Assembly: GCF_910592395.1 (NCBI RefSeq)
Contig: NC_088320.1
Coordinates: 12,648,501-12,712,500, forward strand
Direction of reading: 5' to 3'
Source of the DNA: Lineus longissimus
Taxonomy: Eukaryota > Nemertea > Pilidiophora > Heteronemertea > Lineidae
Length of the DNA: 64,000 nt
The notes beneath the pieces are model-generated. The model searched no databases. It had not been told where the DNA came from and saw only the letters and a program-made list of their open reading frames with translations. Every line of letters starts with the position of its first letter. Position 1 is the first letter of the stretch. Both the position numbers and the translations under genes were made by a program. Positions 24,028 through 33,151 of this stretch are shown piece after piece.

Positions 24028-24264
24028 ATGGATACACCAGGAAAGAAAGATATCATAAATACACTGTATCAAAGTTTACTGTTGGCATCAACAACAATTG
24101 GTTACTCTATGTTACTGAAAAGGTTCTTGAGAATCAATATTGGTCCCCCAAGTCAGGCCAACCTAGAGGAAATTCTTAAACTGGGAGGAACTGTAGCTAT
24201 TAGTAATGGAACATTAGAGTACCTTTACGATCAAGGAATCCTACCCAGAAATATTATGAAGTAA
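24028..24264 (+). CDS. small single-pass membrane protein
   Basis: 78 codons. A hydrophobic stretch (LYQSLLLASTTIGYSMLL, residues about 13-30) is followed by basic residues (KRFLR), so it is likely a small membrane protein. The C-terminus (NGTLEYLYDQGILPRNIMK) is strongly kept in the second copy at 53,143-53,356, which shows it is a real gene. The start lies in TAATTAAATG. It sits between the capsid and penton genes, which suggests a role in the particle. No family name can be given. Confidence 0.72.
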   Translation: MDTPGKKDIINTLYQSLLLASTTIGYSMLLKRFLRINIGPPSQANLEEILKLGGTVAISNGTLEYLYDQGILPRNIMK

Positions 24265-24321
24265 GAATAATTTACTTATTTGATAAAAGGTAAATTTGAA
24301 AACGAAAATTTGCTTAAGTAA

Positions 24322-25089
24322 ATGATTACTGTAATGAACATAGATTCAAGTGACTATCCAGATCAGAGTTCAAGTGATTTAACAGTCAATCTAAAGACTG
24401 AAATTCAGGATGCATGTAGCATCACTTTAACTTTTGCAGTAATACCTTGTACATTCTACAACATAAGTGCAGCCAGGGAGAATAACCGAATCAAAGTTAA
24501 GGGGTTTGATGTGGCAGAGATTACGCTACCAGATGGTCTCTATGACCTACAGAGCTTTTCAAAAGTATTTGCGGATAAGTTGAAAGAAAATAGTATGAGT
24601 AGAGGTGCTGTCAGATTTGACCTTGAAGAACCAACAGGTAAGGCCATCTTACACTTCCTAAAGAGAAAAAATGAGGCGCATTATCAGATCTATTTTCTTG
24701 GTAAAAGTAATGAATTATTTGGCATGAAATCAGAATGGCCTTACCCTTTAGACAATAAAAGTAAGGATGATGTTGTAAGCGAGAAACCCATCAATTTTAG
24801 ACCAATTAACCATTTTGTTTTTCACTGTGACATAATCGAATCTAATAGTGTATTAAGTAATGGTGAAGCATCTGATGTGCTAACCACAAGACCAATAAAG
24901 GAAGCTAATTTTGGGGATTTAATAGCATACACATTTGAGAAACCAATAGCAATTCCCTGTAAACCAAGATTCAATAAGCTGAATATTCGCTTAACTGATG
25001 AAAAAGGTGACATCATCGATCTTAATGGTCATAATGTACAGTACCAATTGGTATTAACTCGAGCTATGCTCTCAGGGACACATCATTGA
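24322..25089 (+). CDS. penton-like (single jelly-roll) protein 1
   Basis: 255 codons. The beginning (VMNIDSSDYPDQSSSDLTV) and the end (RFNKLNIRLTDEKGDIIDLNG) fit the layout of Polinton minor capsid/penton proteins, in which a presentation of strands ends with a ...I.I.DE.G..IDLNG... hairpin. It would occupy capsid vertices. The start is AGTAAATG. The last residues (TRAMLSGTHH) come from an inserted double-hairpin repeat: the homologue split between 53,379-53,751 and 58,115-58,428 ends differently right after YQL. No internal stop. Confidence 0.65.
   Translation: MITVMNIDSSDYPDQSSSDLTVNLKTEIQDACSITLTFAVIPCTFYNISAARENNRIKVKGFDVAEITLPDGLYDLQSFSKVFADKLKENSMSRGAVRFDLEEPTGKAILHFLKRKNEAHYQIYFLGKSNELFGMKSEWPYPLDNKSKDDVVSEKPINFRPINHFVFHCDIIESNSVLSNGEASDVLTTRPIKEANFGDLIAYTFEKPIAIPCKPRFNKLNIRLTDEKGDIIDLNGHNVQYQLVLTRAMLSGTHH
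25058..25080. repeat. double-hairpin repeat in penton gene end
   Basis: GAGC-TAT-GCTC followed by TCA and GGGACA (second stem damaged). It supplies the last codons and stop context of the penton-like gene. Confidence 0.8.
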
Positions 25090-25111
25090 AATTAAAATTC
25101 ATTGGAATTAA

Positions 25112-25570
25112 ATGGCTGGCATTGGCATGTTATTTGGATCTGCAATAATCAATGGATTAGCATTCACTGGATCCGGTTACCTTTTTAAAAAACTAGACAA
25201 GAATGGCTATGAGACTGAAGTGAAAAGACATGATTTGGCTCAGGAGCAATTACAAAAAGCTTCAACCGAATGGGAGGAGCATAGAAAGAGTACTATTGAC
25301 TTTGTTAACCTTGAATTAAAGAGAGAAAGAGACGCTTCTATTGATTTTAACAATACTGATTCAGCACTTACTGTTTACAATCATTTACATCCAGAAAGAA
25401 CTATTGTACTACCTCAGCGACCACAATTAAGTGATTACTACCAACCTAGTGATGAAATGAAGAAATACAAGTACCTATGGATTATCCTAGGACTTAGTGG
25501 TTTAGGGTTAATAATTTATTATTTTACTAGGGTTAAAAAGACTAAGACCACTGATCGGACACAGTCCTGA
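25112..25570 (+). CDS. two-segment membrane protein (Polinton accessory)
   Basis: 152 codons. Hydrophobic segments at residues about 3-25 (GMLFGSAIINGLAFTGSGYL) and 121-138 (LWIILGLSGLGLIIYYF) flank a charged helical middle. The start is ATTAAATG. A homologue (58,429-58,890, 153 codons, intact) proves it is a real gene. The C-terminus reads TTDRTQS and stops at a TGA that belongs to an inserted hairpin repeat, while the homologue continues with a different tail. Likely a membrane or internal virion protein; function unknown. Its end is convergent with the ATPase gene. Confidence 0.72.
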   Translation: MAGIGMLFGSAIINGLAFTGSGYLFKKLDKNGYETEVKRHDLAQEQLQKASTEWEEHRKSTIDFVNLELKRERDASIDFNNTDSALTVYNHLHPERTIVLPQRPQLSDYYQPSDEMKKYKYLWIILGLSGLGLIIYYFTRVKKTKTTDRTQS

Positions 25571-25581
25571 GAGCATAGCTC
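25557..25581. repeat. double-hairpin repeat supplying a stop codon
   Basis: GGAC-ACA-GTCC, TGA, GAGC-ATA-GCTC. The TGA between the two hairpins is the stop codon of the 152-codon membrane protein gene. Confidence 0.8.
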
Positions 25582-25595
25582 GATGAGAAGCGGGA

Positions 25596-26216
25596 CTAAG
25601 ATTTTTGATGTGAAAGAGTAAATCCAAATGGATGTTGTAGTCTAATGATCAGTTTTGATCCTTTTTTCATCTTAAGTTCTTCTATGTAGTACTGTCTTTT
25701 CTCCTTAGGAATAACACTGTTTTCTTCTAAGGCATCTTTCATGGCTGATTCATCCTTATTAAAAAATAATACTAAAATTCTTATGTTCTCTCTGTGGTCC
25801 TTGACAACTGAATTGTACTTCTGAACTAGTAACCAAACAGTGAGATTGTAGTGCCTGCCGGAAAAGGCAAGATTACATAACTCGGACACCTTCTTTTTTG
25901 TGTCTCTCAAATTAGCACAGTCATCAATGAGGAATAATGTGTTAGAACCAGCAAAGGTCAGAGTAGCAAACTGAAGCACAAGGTCCAAATTACTGGCCAC
26001 AGCTTCGGGATTAACTATGTAGACGTTCTTGTCTTGGTAAATCCATTTCCTTTCATATGTCTTATTGTTGAAATATGTTGGACAGAAAATGACTATGTTC
26101 TGGAACTTGTGCCGATACTCCTTTTCTAAGAGGTCAAGGGCAAAATATGTCTTACCACAATTGGTAACACCAGAAATTAACATATTGTGTGGCTCGTAAA
26201 TAAATACTTCACTCAT
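25596..26216 (-). CDS. A32-type genome-packaging ATPase
   Basis: 206 codons. Walker A is GVTNCGKT (residues 16-23) and Walker B is NTLFLIDD (92-99). A later WLLVQKYNSV region is in the place of the sensor motif of FtsK/HerA-superfamily packaging ATPases. In Polintons and related viruses this motor would pump DNA into capsids. The start codon is four bases from the integrase start on the other strand, in the symmetric string CATTTAAATG, so both genes share one tiny divergent promoter. A broken homologue lies at 58,837-59,440. Confidence 0.9.
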   Translation of the reverse strand: MSEVFIYEPHNMLISGVTNCGKTYFALDLLEKEYRHKFQNIVIFCPTYFNNKTYERKWIYQDKNVYIVNPEAVASNLDLVLQFATLTFAGSNTLFLIDDCANLRDTKKKVSELCNLAFSGRHYNLTVWLLVQKYNSVVKDHRENIRILVLFFNKDESAMKDALEENSVIPKEKRQYYIEELKMKKGSKLIIRLQHPFGFTLSHQKS

Positions 26217-26227
26217 TTAAATGAATG
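26210..26227. promoter_or_regulatory. shared divergent start motif CATTTAAATG
   Basis: The ATPase (minus) and integrase (plus) ATGs are separated by only TTAA, making a palindrome in which both genes have TTAAATG. The same string occurs at 59,438-59,447 in the second copy. Confidence 0.7.
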
Positions 26228-27372
26228 TAAAGGATGACACACAGCAGTATCTAAGGGATTTGTACTACAACCCTGAGAGTCCCGTGGCTTACAGTTCTTT
26301 GAGTAAAATCTGGAAACAGGTCAAGGAAGATATGACTTCGTCACGAGAGCAGAGCACAACTTCGTTGTTAGGGACAAAGTCCCGCTCAGGAAAACTTATT
26401 AAAAAAAAAGAAGTGAAAGAATTTCTAGAAACACTACCAACTCACCAACTACACAAACCGGCCATTAAGAAATTCACCTTCAGGAAGACAATGGTATCGT
26501 ACATCGATCAACAATGGCAAGCAGATCTGGTTGACATGCAAAAATTTGAGAAACAGAATAAGGGTTTCAGATTCATTTTAACAGTCATAGATCTATTTAG
26601 TCGTTTTTCTTGGGCTCTAGCAGTTAAGAGTAAGAGGGGAGAAGAAATCAGAGATGCATTTAAAGTGATATTTGAGGAAGCAAAACCAACGAAAATCCAG
26701 TTTGATGACGGTAAAGAATTTTACAACAAACACTTCAAGGAACTCTTAACAGAAAATGACATAGAATGGTTCTCCACAAAATCTGATAAGAAGGCAGCAG
26801 TAGTAGAGAGATTCAATAGAACCCTTAAAGAAAAAATGTGGCGTTATTTCACCGCTAAGGAGACTGACAAGTGGATTGACGTTCTGGATGACCTGGTCAG
26901 CGGCTACAATAACACATTTCACTCATCAATAGGTATGAAACCTGTAGACGCCAGAAAGATGGAAAACGAAGGAACAGTGTGGTACAATCTTTACGGTCTT
27001 CACCTCAAAGAGACATTTGGTGATCCAAAGTACAAAGTAGGTGACAGTGTAAGAATTTCAAAGTACAAGTCCATTTTCGGTAAAGGTTACATGCCCAACT
27101 ACACTGAGGAGGTGTTCCAAATAAAACAGATCATATTTACTCACCCTATCGTCTACCAGCTTGAGGATTACCACAAAGAAGAAATTCAAGGATATTTCTA
27201 TGAAGAGGAATTGAGCTATGTTCCTAATCCTGACCAGCTGGAGTACAAGATCGAGAAAATCCTAAGGTACAAGACCAGTAAAGGCAAGAAATACGGATTA
27301 GTGAAGTGGAAGGGTTACAGTGATAAGTTCAATGAATGGTTACCAGTTTCTGATATCAAATCATTGAAATGA
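26221..27372 (+). CDS. Polinton integrase with C-terminal chromodomain
   Basis: 383 codons. A retroviral-type rve core has catalytic residues Asp102 (WQADLVDM), Asp162 (QFDDGKEF) and Glu196 (AAVVERFNRTL). A C-terminal chromodomain follows at about residues 340-383 (YKIEKILRYKTSKGKKYGLV, KWKGY). It inserts the element and makes the 6-bp duplication; the chromodomain would guide it to histone marks. Residues about 39-60 contain an insertion of hairpin repeats (TSSREQSTTSLLGTKSRSGK) absent from the homologue at 59,445. All catalytic residues are present and the frame is open, so it may be active. Confidence 0.93.
   Translation: MNVKDDTQQYLRDLYYNPESPVAYSSLSKIWKQVKEDMTSSREQSTTSLLGTKSRSGKLIKKKEVKEFLETLPTHQLHKPAIKKFTFRKTMVSYIDQQWQADLVDMQKFEKQNKGFRFILTVIDLFSRFSWALAVKSKRGEEIRDAFKVIFEEAKPTKIQFDDGKEFYNKHFKELLTENDIEWFSTKSDKKAAVVERFNRTLKEKMWRYFTAKETDKWIDVLDDLVSGYNNTFHSSIGMKPVDARKMENEGTVWYNLYGLHLKETFGDPKYKVGDSVRISKYKSIFGKGYMPNYTEEVFQIKQIIFTHPIVYQLEDYHKEEIQGYFYEEELSYVPNPDQLEYKIEKILRYKTSKGKKYGLVKWKGYSDKFNEWLPVSDIKSLK
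26333..26382. repeat. double-hairpin repeats in integrase N-terminus
   Basis: Modules in order: TGAC-TTC-GTCA, GAGC-AGA-GCac (decayed), CAAC-TTC-GTTG, GGAC-AAA-GTCC. Changed stem bases are changed on both sides. The reading frame is preserved. Confidence 0.85.
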
Positions 27373-27460
27373 AATAAAGTCTCTAAAGTGACTTAAGTCA
27401 CAAGAACAAGTTCGAAAAACGTAATTTAAAAAAAAAATGTCCTACTAAATAAAGAAAGAA
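27373..27460. other. short spacer before HNH-type gene
   Basis: It contains a GAAC-AA-GTTC partial module (about 27,403-27,412) and an A-run. TAAATAAAGAAAGAA directly precedes the next ATG. Confidence 0.4.
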
Positions 27461-28477
27461 ATGGATGGAGCAATATTTAATGCTACTGTCAATGTGTATC
27501 AGCAACAACCTATGTATCAGCAGCAACCTATGTTTCAGCAGCAACCTATGTATCAGCAACAACCAGTAATTTCAGGACCTACAATTTATTGTGTTAAGTG
27601 CTGTGAAAAGAAACCTGAAATTAATTTTGAAAAGAACAGGCGTAATAAACTACTTGATTACTGTAAAGAATGTGGTTCAAGTAAAATCAAGGGATGTAAT
27701 AAATGTTATGAAAATAAATTACTAAGTGATGGTGAATTTGGTAAAGACGGAAATAGAGGTAACTGCAGATCATGTTTTAATTCATATTACAAAAAGGATT
27801 ACCTTGACCAAAATGGTAATAGAGACAGACACAAAATTAGAGTTGGTCTAAACCGCATTTCTAAGGGAGAGTGTACTCGAGCTCTGCTCTCAGGACGAAG
27901 TCCGACTCGAGCTATGCTCTCAAGACGAAGTCTGACCGGTAATTCATCATTCAAACTAGGATGTACAGACAGTTTCTTCTCACAGTGGTTAGAGTACCAG
28001 AGGAGTCTATCTCCAATAGGACAAAGTCCCGAGAACAGAGTTCGAATAGTAGAAGAAGAGTTGGATCATGTCTTACCAATCAAGGAATTCAAAGATAAAC
28101 CTGAACTGTGCTTTGCTTGGTTTAACATTAGACCAATGTCTAAAACACAAAACAGACAGAAGAGTGCTAAAGTAGACTACACACTATTTAAGGATCAATT
28201 GGATAGGTCAATGGATTTCATGGTAAAAATGAGAAGTGAAAACTGGTTTGTCTTTCGAGACCAGGATGTAATACCAAATTGGAAAATAGTGATATCGCAG
28301 CATTTCGGGGATTATCTTCGTGATGAAAATATGATTCTGCTTGATAGATTATCGAATTTAAATAATAACATGAGAATGAACCAGAACATTAACATATGTA
28401 GTCAGACAGAAATCATAAACGAGATGATTAAGTTGAATAATAGACTTGAAAGAAATTTACTCTTTGCAGTGAATTGA
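27461..28477 (+). CDS. zinc-finger protein with HNH-nuclease-like core
   Basis: 338 codons. The N-terminus repeats QQQPMY/F units four times. Then follow four CxxC-type pairs (CVKC, CKEC, CNKC, CRSC; residues 44-105), likely two zinc fingers. Residues 199-236 read EELDHVLPIKEF...WFNIRPMSKTQNRQKSAK, which matches the HNH pattern (DH, then N, then N..K), so a DNA-cutting role is plausible. A Lys-poor helical C-terminus follows. Two hairpin-repeat insertions (residues about 139-160 and 186-196) are absent from the homologue at 60,692. The start follows TAAATAAAGAAAGAA. Confidence 0.65.
   Translation: MDGAIFNATVNVYQQQPMYQQQPMFQQQPMYQQQPVISGPTIYCVKCCEKKPEINFEKNRRNKLLDYCKECGSSKIKGCNKCYENKLLSDGEFGKDGNRGNCRSCFNSYYKKDYLDQNGNRDRHKIRVGLNRISKGECTRALLSGRSPTRAMLSRRSLTGNSSFKLGCTDSFFSQWLEYQRSLSPIGQSPENRVRIVEEELDHVLPIKEFKDKPELCFAWFNIRPMSKTQNRQKSAKVDYTLFKDQLDRSMDFMVKMRSENWFVFRDQDVIPNWKIVISQHFGDYLRDENMILLDRLSNLNNNMRMNQNINICSQTEIINEMIKLNNRLERNLLFAVN
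27879..27933. repeat. two double-hairpin units in HNH-type gene
   Basis: Modules: GAGC-TCT-GCTC, GGAC-GAA-GTCC, GAGC-TAT-GCTC, AGAC-GAA-GTCT. The last has both stem partners changed. They encode RALLSGRSPTRAMLSRRSLT. The second Polinton copy lacks this block. Confidence 0.92.
28019..28043. repeat. double-hairpin unit, reverse orientation
   Basis: GGAC-AAA-GTCC then GAAC-AGA-GTTC, encoding GQSPENRVR. The homologue reads straight from RSLSTI to VDEELD without it. Confidence 0.92.
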
Positions 28478-28496
28478 TTTTATTTTACTTAATTAA

Positions 28497-28784
28497 ATGA
28501 ATAGAACTTGGGGTTACACAAAACGACCACGTAATTGGAAAGAAAGATTAGAACGATTTCATAGAGAATTAGAGGCAGAAGTAGAGTCAAAGTTGGAGCC
28601 TGGTCCCGAAAAACCTTTAAAACCTGCTGTGCCTGCTGGGACAGAAAAACCTGTTGGGTCAGAAAAACCTGTTGGGTCAGAAAAACCTTTAAAATTTAAT
28701 GTACTTCAAAAACCTGTAGTGTCTGTAGGATCAACACTAAACACTAGAAATGACAGAACAACTGATTCTAGTTATTCCCACTAA
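28497..28784 (+). CDS. small basic protein with EKP repeats
   Basis: 95 codons. The N-terminus is basic with a helix (NWKERLERFHRELEAEVESK), then comes a Pro/Lys-rich repeat (EKPVGSEKPVGSEKPLK). The start is TTAATTAAATG. A decayed homologue at 61,614-61,806 ends in PPPYSL, a PPxY-type motif that this copy lacks. Function unknown; possibly an internal or DNA-associated virion protein. Confidence 0.55.
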   Translation: MNRTWGYTKRPRNWKERLERFHRELEAEVESKLEPGPEKPLKPAVPAGTEKPVGSEKPVGSEKPLKFNVLQKPVVSVGSTLNTRNDRTTDSSYSH

Positions 28785-28788
28785 TTAA

Positions 28789-29448
28789 ATGGATGGAGAC
28801 AATAAGGTTTATCCAGATTTAAGTAATTTAAACTCTGAAAGTCATTTGAACTATGAAAGGTCTGAAAAGCATACAGAAAGTAACCCTCAGGCTTTCAGAC
28901 TACAACAAATATGTGAGGTTAAGAGTTTCTTAGAAAGCGAGATTGAATTTAGAAGAAAGATATTTTCAAAGTACAAAAAAGCATTTAGCGTAATTACTGG
29001 CATTAGCCATTTCCTTAATTTTGCCAGCGTTGCAGCCGGATCTGTTGGTGTTTCCGCTCTAGCTGGTGTCATCACGGCACCGATAGGCTTAGCTTTGGGT
29101 GGCGTAACAATAGGTAGTGCCATTATTTCATCAGCCTTAGGCTGGGAGAAAAAGAATATTCTTAAGAAAATTGAAAAGCATGAGAATATCAGAATGTTGG
29201 CAATTTCAAAACTGAACACAATCAATGATTTGTTTAGTAAAGCCTTAACCGATTCTCACATATCTACAGATGAGTTTACTTTGATTCTCAAGGAGAAGGA
29301 GAAATACATTTCGATGAAAAATGCCATTAGGAAAAAACAAAGGGAGGCAAGTTCAGCTGTTGATGTAGAGTCTTTAAAGAAGACTTTTTTAGAAGAAGGA
29401 AAAATACTAGCACAGACAGAGATGCTAGAAAAACTAAAAGTTCAGTAA
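28789..29448 (+). CDS. membrane-active helical protein
   Basis: 219 codons. A Gly/Ala-rich hydrophobic region (residues about 70-120: VAAGSVGVSALAGVITAPIG and on) looks like a helical hairpin that inserts into membranes; charged coiled helices lie on both sides. The start is TAATTAAATG, four bases after the preceding gene. No homologue is seen in the second copy within the window. The 3' end has been duplicated (29,294-29,602 and 29,603-29,911). Role unknown. Confidence 0.6.
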   Translation: MDGDNKVYPDLSNLNSESHLNYERSEKHTESNPQAFRLQQICEVKSFLESEIEFRRKIFSKYKKAFSVITGISHFLNFASVAAGSVGVSALAGVITAPIGLALGGVTIGSAIISSALGWEKKNILKKIEKHENIRMLAISKLNTINDLFSKALTDSHISTDEFTLILKEKEKYISMKNAIRKKQREASSAVDVESLKKTFLEEGKILAQTEMLEKLKVQ

Positions 29449-29602
29449 ATCAAACAGGACCCGGACTACGTCCAGAGAACAAAGTTCGACTCGAGCTATG
29501 CTCTCAAGACGAAGTCGGACCCGGACTACGTCCTAATCCTAATGTGGTGTATCACTATCACTATTATCATGACTTCGGTGTTAGGGATGAATTTCACCAA
29601 GT
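29294..29602 (+). repeat. 309-bp tandem duplication, first unit
   Basis: Begins AGAAGGAGAAATAC within the 219-codon gene and ends in ATTTCACCAAGT. The second unit is virtually identical. Confidence 0.9.
29463..29533. repeat. cluster of hairpin modules (first unit)
   Basis: GGAC-TAC-GTCC, GAAC-AAA-GTTC, GAGC-TAT-GCTC, an AGAC-GAA-GTCG variant, then GGAC-TAC-GTCC. Located just past the stop of the 219-codon gene. Confidence 0.9.
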
Positions 29603-29911
29603 AGAAGGAGAAATACATTTCGATGAAAAATGCCATTAGGAAAAAACAAAGGGAGGCAAGTTCAGCTGTTGATGTAGAGTCTTTAAAGAAGACTTTTTTA
29701 GAAGAAGGAAAAAAACTAGCACAGACAGAGATGCTAGAAAAACTAAAAGTTCAGTAAATCAAACAGGACCCGGACTACGTCCAGAGAACAAAGTTCGACT
29801 CGAGCTATGCTCTCAAGACGAAGTCGGACCCGGACTACGTCCTAATCCTAATGTGGTGTATCACTATCACTATTATCATGACTTCGGTGTTAGGGATGAA
29901 TTTCACCAAGT
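29603..29911 (+). repeat. 309-bp tandem duplication, second unit
   Basis: Repeats the C-terminal coding part (without a start) and the hairpin cluster, now at 29,772-29,842. It differs by single bases (for example AAAATACTAG to AAAAACTAG). It is followed by codons for PSAPPYSLV and a stop at about 29,946, resembling the tail of another small gene. Confidence 0.9.
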
Positions 29912-29950
29912 AACACTACCATCAGCACCACCCTATTCATTAGTTTAATC

Positions 29951-30068
29951 TAGCTATGCTCTCAGGACAAAGTCCGTCTAGGACAAAGTCCAGAGAACAA
30001 AGCTCGACTCGAGCTATGCTCTCAAGACGTAGTCGGACTAGGACAAAGTCCAGAGAGCAAAGCTCGAC
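29951..30068. repeat. dense cluster of hairpin modules at polymerase 3' end
   Basis: At least eight modules in a row, including TAGC-TAT-GCTC (decayed), GGAC-AAA-GTCC (three times), GAAC-AAA-GCTC (one mismatch), GAGC-TAT-GCTC and GAGC-AAA-GCTC. It lies in the intergenic space and touches the last codons of the polymerase gene. Confidence 0.88.
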
Positions 30069-30357
30069 TCAAGCGAAGTTTGAATCGCTGTAATCTATGT
30101 AGCCTTCATAATACATTCCAAATGGTAAGGTGCTTATTCCATCTTCAAGTATGAACCTCTTGTCATCAAAAGGACTGAGGCTTTTTTTGTCAACTTCTTC
30201 CAAATAGATTTGGTGTTTATCTGATCTTAAGTGTCTCATCTTGTGGTAAAATGACCTACTCTTTTCAAGACAATCAACATAGTCATCAAATGAGATATTT
30301 CTCCTTACTACATTCTTGGCAATACCCTTCAATTTCTTAGAATCGTAATCTTTTGTC

Positions 30358-30412
30358 GAACTTTGTTCTTGGGACTTTGTCCTAGTCGAGCCTTGCTCTC
30401 CAGACATAGTCT
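30358..30412. repeat. two double-hairpin units in polymerase
   Basis: GAAC-TTT-GTTC, GGAC-TTT-GTCC, GAGC-CTT-GCTC, AGAC-ATA-GTCT. They encode a Ser/Thr/Gln-rich insertion (TMSGEQGSTRTKSQEQSSTK) near the C-terminus. Confidence 0.92.
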
Positions 30413-31351
30413 TGGTCCTGTAAGCGTACATCTTACTTCTCAGGGCAATGAATTCAGTCATCTCTACTCCTCCTAGCTCATCCTTAAAGTAGCCTGGTAC
30501 CTTCTTCTTACTGGTATCATAGAGTGGATGATCTTTTGGATAATTACTGAAGTCAAAATAGTGTTTCAACTCCTTTAAGTCTTTAGTTAAGTCATCAGTA
30601 TTAATGTTAAGTACAAAGGAATCTGTATCTAGATACAGCAGTTCAATATTTTTCTCACCAAAGTACGGTTGAAGAACTTCATAATAGAATTCATACATTA
30701 ATAATTTAGACAATTCAAGTACTGAAGCTCCTATGTAGATTGGTTTGTTGAATTTCATTGATGTTTTCCTCATGCTAATAGCAGCATTATGTTCGTCAAA
30801 TACGCATATCAATGAAAACCTGGGATTGGCCATTACATTCCTGGCTCTCTCCCCGTCCGATACAAATTCAATTTCAACCCTGTTCCTTACATTCTCACAA
30901 GTTTTTCCATAGAACGCATTGTTCATTAATTTAAAGTAATCTTTCTCAAAATCAGTCTTAGAATCCATACGTCTTTTAGTGTTAAAATCAATGTATGGTG
31001 CTAACCACTTTGATTGTTTAAAGCTTATCACTGAATGAACCCTCTTAAGTACCATTCCGTGCTTGAGGTAAAATTGTAGCATTCTGTAATGCACTATGTA
31101 ATTAGTTTTATCCTGTTGTGTTAGTATTAGTTTCTCTACATTTGATCTTTTATCATCACCCAGTAACTCTCTCTGGTAAGGACTTAATTCATCATCTTCA
31201 ATAAAGAGAGATTTGGGACAGAATGGAAAGTTCCTCGACTTAAATTTAATATTTCCTGGATACTCCAAATCAACCTCTAAGAAGTAGCCTACTTCACTAT
31301 CACTTGGAATTGCCATAATCTGCTCTTTACTGATAACATTCATGTTAAGTC

Positions 31352-31406
31352 GAGCTTTGCTCTCGGGACTTTGTCCTAGTCGGACTTTGTCCTGAGAGCA
31401 TAGCTC
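31352..31406. repeat. two double-hairpin units in polymerase
   Basis: GAGC-TTT-GCTC, GGAC-TTT-GTCC, GGAC-TTT-GTCC, GAGC-ATA-GCTC. They encode LELCSQDKVRLGQSPESKAR just after motif A. Confidence 0.92.
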
Positions 31407-32358
31407 GAGTGGATCAATATCTATCATTTCAAAACTACCATAGTGTTGAGGTTCCATCATGGACCAGCCGTAGAGATTATTTGCGTCTACGTAGTGTAGT
31501 TTGTGGTTCATCTGCCTTGACATGTCTTGTTCCCATAACACCCGAAATTCCACCTCGTATTGCTTTCTCAAAAGTAAGTAAAATGTTGGTATCAGTCAGT
31601 AGTTCTAGGTTTATTCCTGTGTACTTCAAACCAGCTTGCCAGGTTAGGCCTGGTGCCGAGTAACAGTGACAGGGATCTATCTGAAAGTAGTTCAAATTGA
31701 CATCCCTGAATTTCTCAAATAAATCAGCTAAAATGATCACATCAGTTTTGAGGTAGAGGTCAATGAACTCACCGTGATTCCTGATCTTGAAATGATCCCA
31801 TATTACCTTAGCCTCATCATAGGCAGAATCAGGTGCCATTTCATTTTTCAATTCGTCAAAAAACATAGACTTTTCTAGGTAAGTAACATTGTAGCTTTCA
31901 TGTGATGTGTAAAAAGAGTAAGGTACTGAACCCTTCTTCCTCAATAGCTTAAAGTCAGTGGTATTTGGGAACAGCTGTCTGGTAATTTTAAAATCATCAT
32001 CCAACATTGATTTGGTTATGTTGTCTAAACTGGACTGCAGGAATCTGTACGAGTCCAAAAACCTGAAACAACCGAACTGAAATGAGATGTATTCCTCTGA
32101 TGTTTTGGCAAGTATTTTCAGTTTCTTGTACTTCGGTAGCTTATTCATTAATTCTTTAATAAATAAGTGAGAATCGTAATTACTGAGATTGTGAAAAAAC
32201 ACTGGAACAAACATAGCTTTCTTTTCATTCAAATTACACGAGTTGTGAGCAGCACCTCGATATCTACCACAGTAGTGATCATGATCCTTGACCTTGTCAT
32301 ATCCCAAAGGTTGATTACAATAGTAACAATGTGTTTCTAATTGATATTTATGCCAGTC

Positions 32359-32383
32359 GGACTTCGTCCTGAGAGCAGAGCTC
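32359..32383. repeat. double-hairpin unit in polymerase exonuclease region
   Basis: GGAC-TTC-GTCC then GAGC-AGA-GCTC. Encodes SSALRTKSD between two Cys-rich parts. Confidence 0.92.
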
Positions 32384-33118
32384 GAGTCTTCATCTGTCAT
32401 TGTTAGAGGAAAGTTACAGTTCAATAAATTAGAGAATTGTTCTTCCATCCTGATTAACCAATTACAGAACACATCTACAACATCAGCACCCCTGTGAGAC
32501 ACATACTGGCTACTGTAAAGGTGTGTGTAGTCTGAGTGAACATAAACACCAACAGCTGATGCATTTTGTTTAAAAAGTTTCTTTGAACTCGGTTCTTTCA
32601 TCATAGGTGGCTCTACTGATACTACTGGTATGTTGCCTTCGGCAGAAGAACAAGGTTTGCTTATCGCTTCGAAATCAGCATAGATCACAAACGGAACTCT
32701 ATTTTTGAATGAGTGTTTTTCAAATTTAATTTGTGACCATTTACTGTTAGGTGGAGGCAAAGTAATCTTACAGTAATCGTGTTCTCCACATTTCTTTTTA
32801 TGTTTATCTAGTGTTGACTTCCTGTAAAAGTAATTCATGCATCTCCTGCAAAGATACACTCTATGAGCTAGTGTCCTGAAGAAAAGATTGATGTCTCTTA
32901 TGTACATGAAATGGTCCTTGAAATACAACAGATCGATGACATCATCATCATCATAATTCTTGGACAGGTAGAGAGGTTCTAGTTTTGCCTCACAGGTGCT
33001 CTTAGCCCATTCGTTCTCTTACTTGAACACATTAATCTTGAGATTATTATCACTCTCTATCTTAGGGATATCCTTTTGAATACATACAGGAAATGATTTG
33101 ATTTGTACTCCGTACTGA

Positions 33119-33129
33119 GAGCAGAGCTC
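33119..33129. repeat. single hairpin module in polymerase
   Basis: GAGC-AGA-GCTC, encoding part of IELCSQYG. Confidence 0.7.
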
Positions 33130-33151
33130 GATTTTGATATCAGTAGTTTTC

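Noticed and set aside
29463-30068. Spaced short repeats resembling a CRISPR array
   Set aside because: The units are two tiny palindromes in variable orientation and number, without constant-length unique spacers or cas genes. The context is an animal mobile element.
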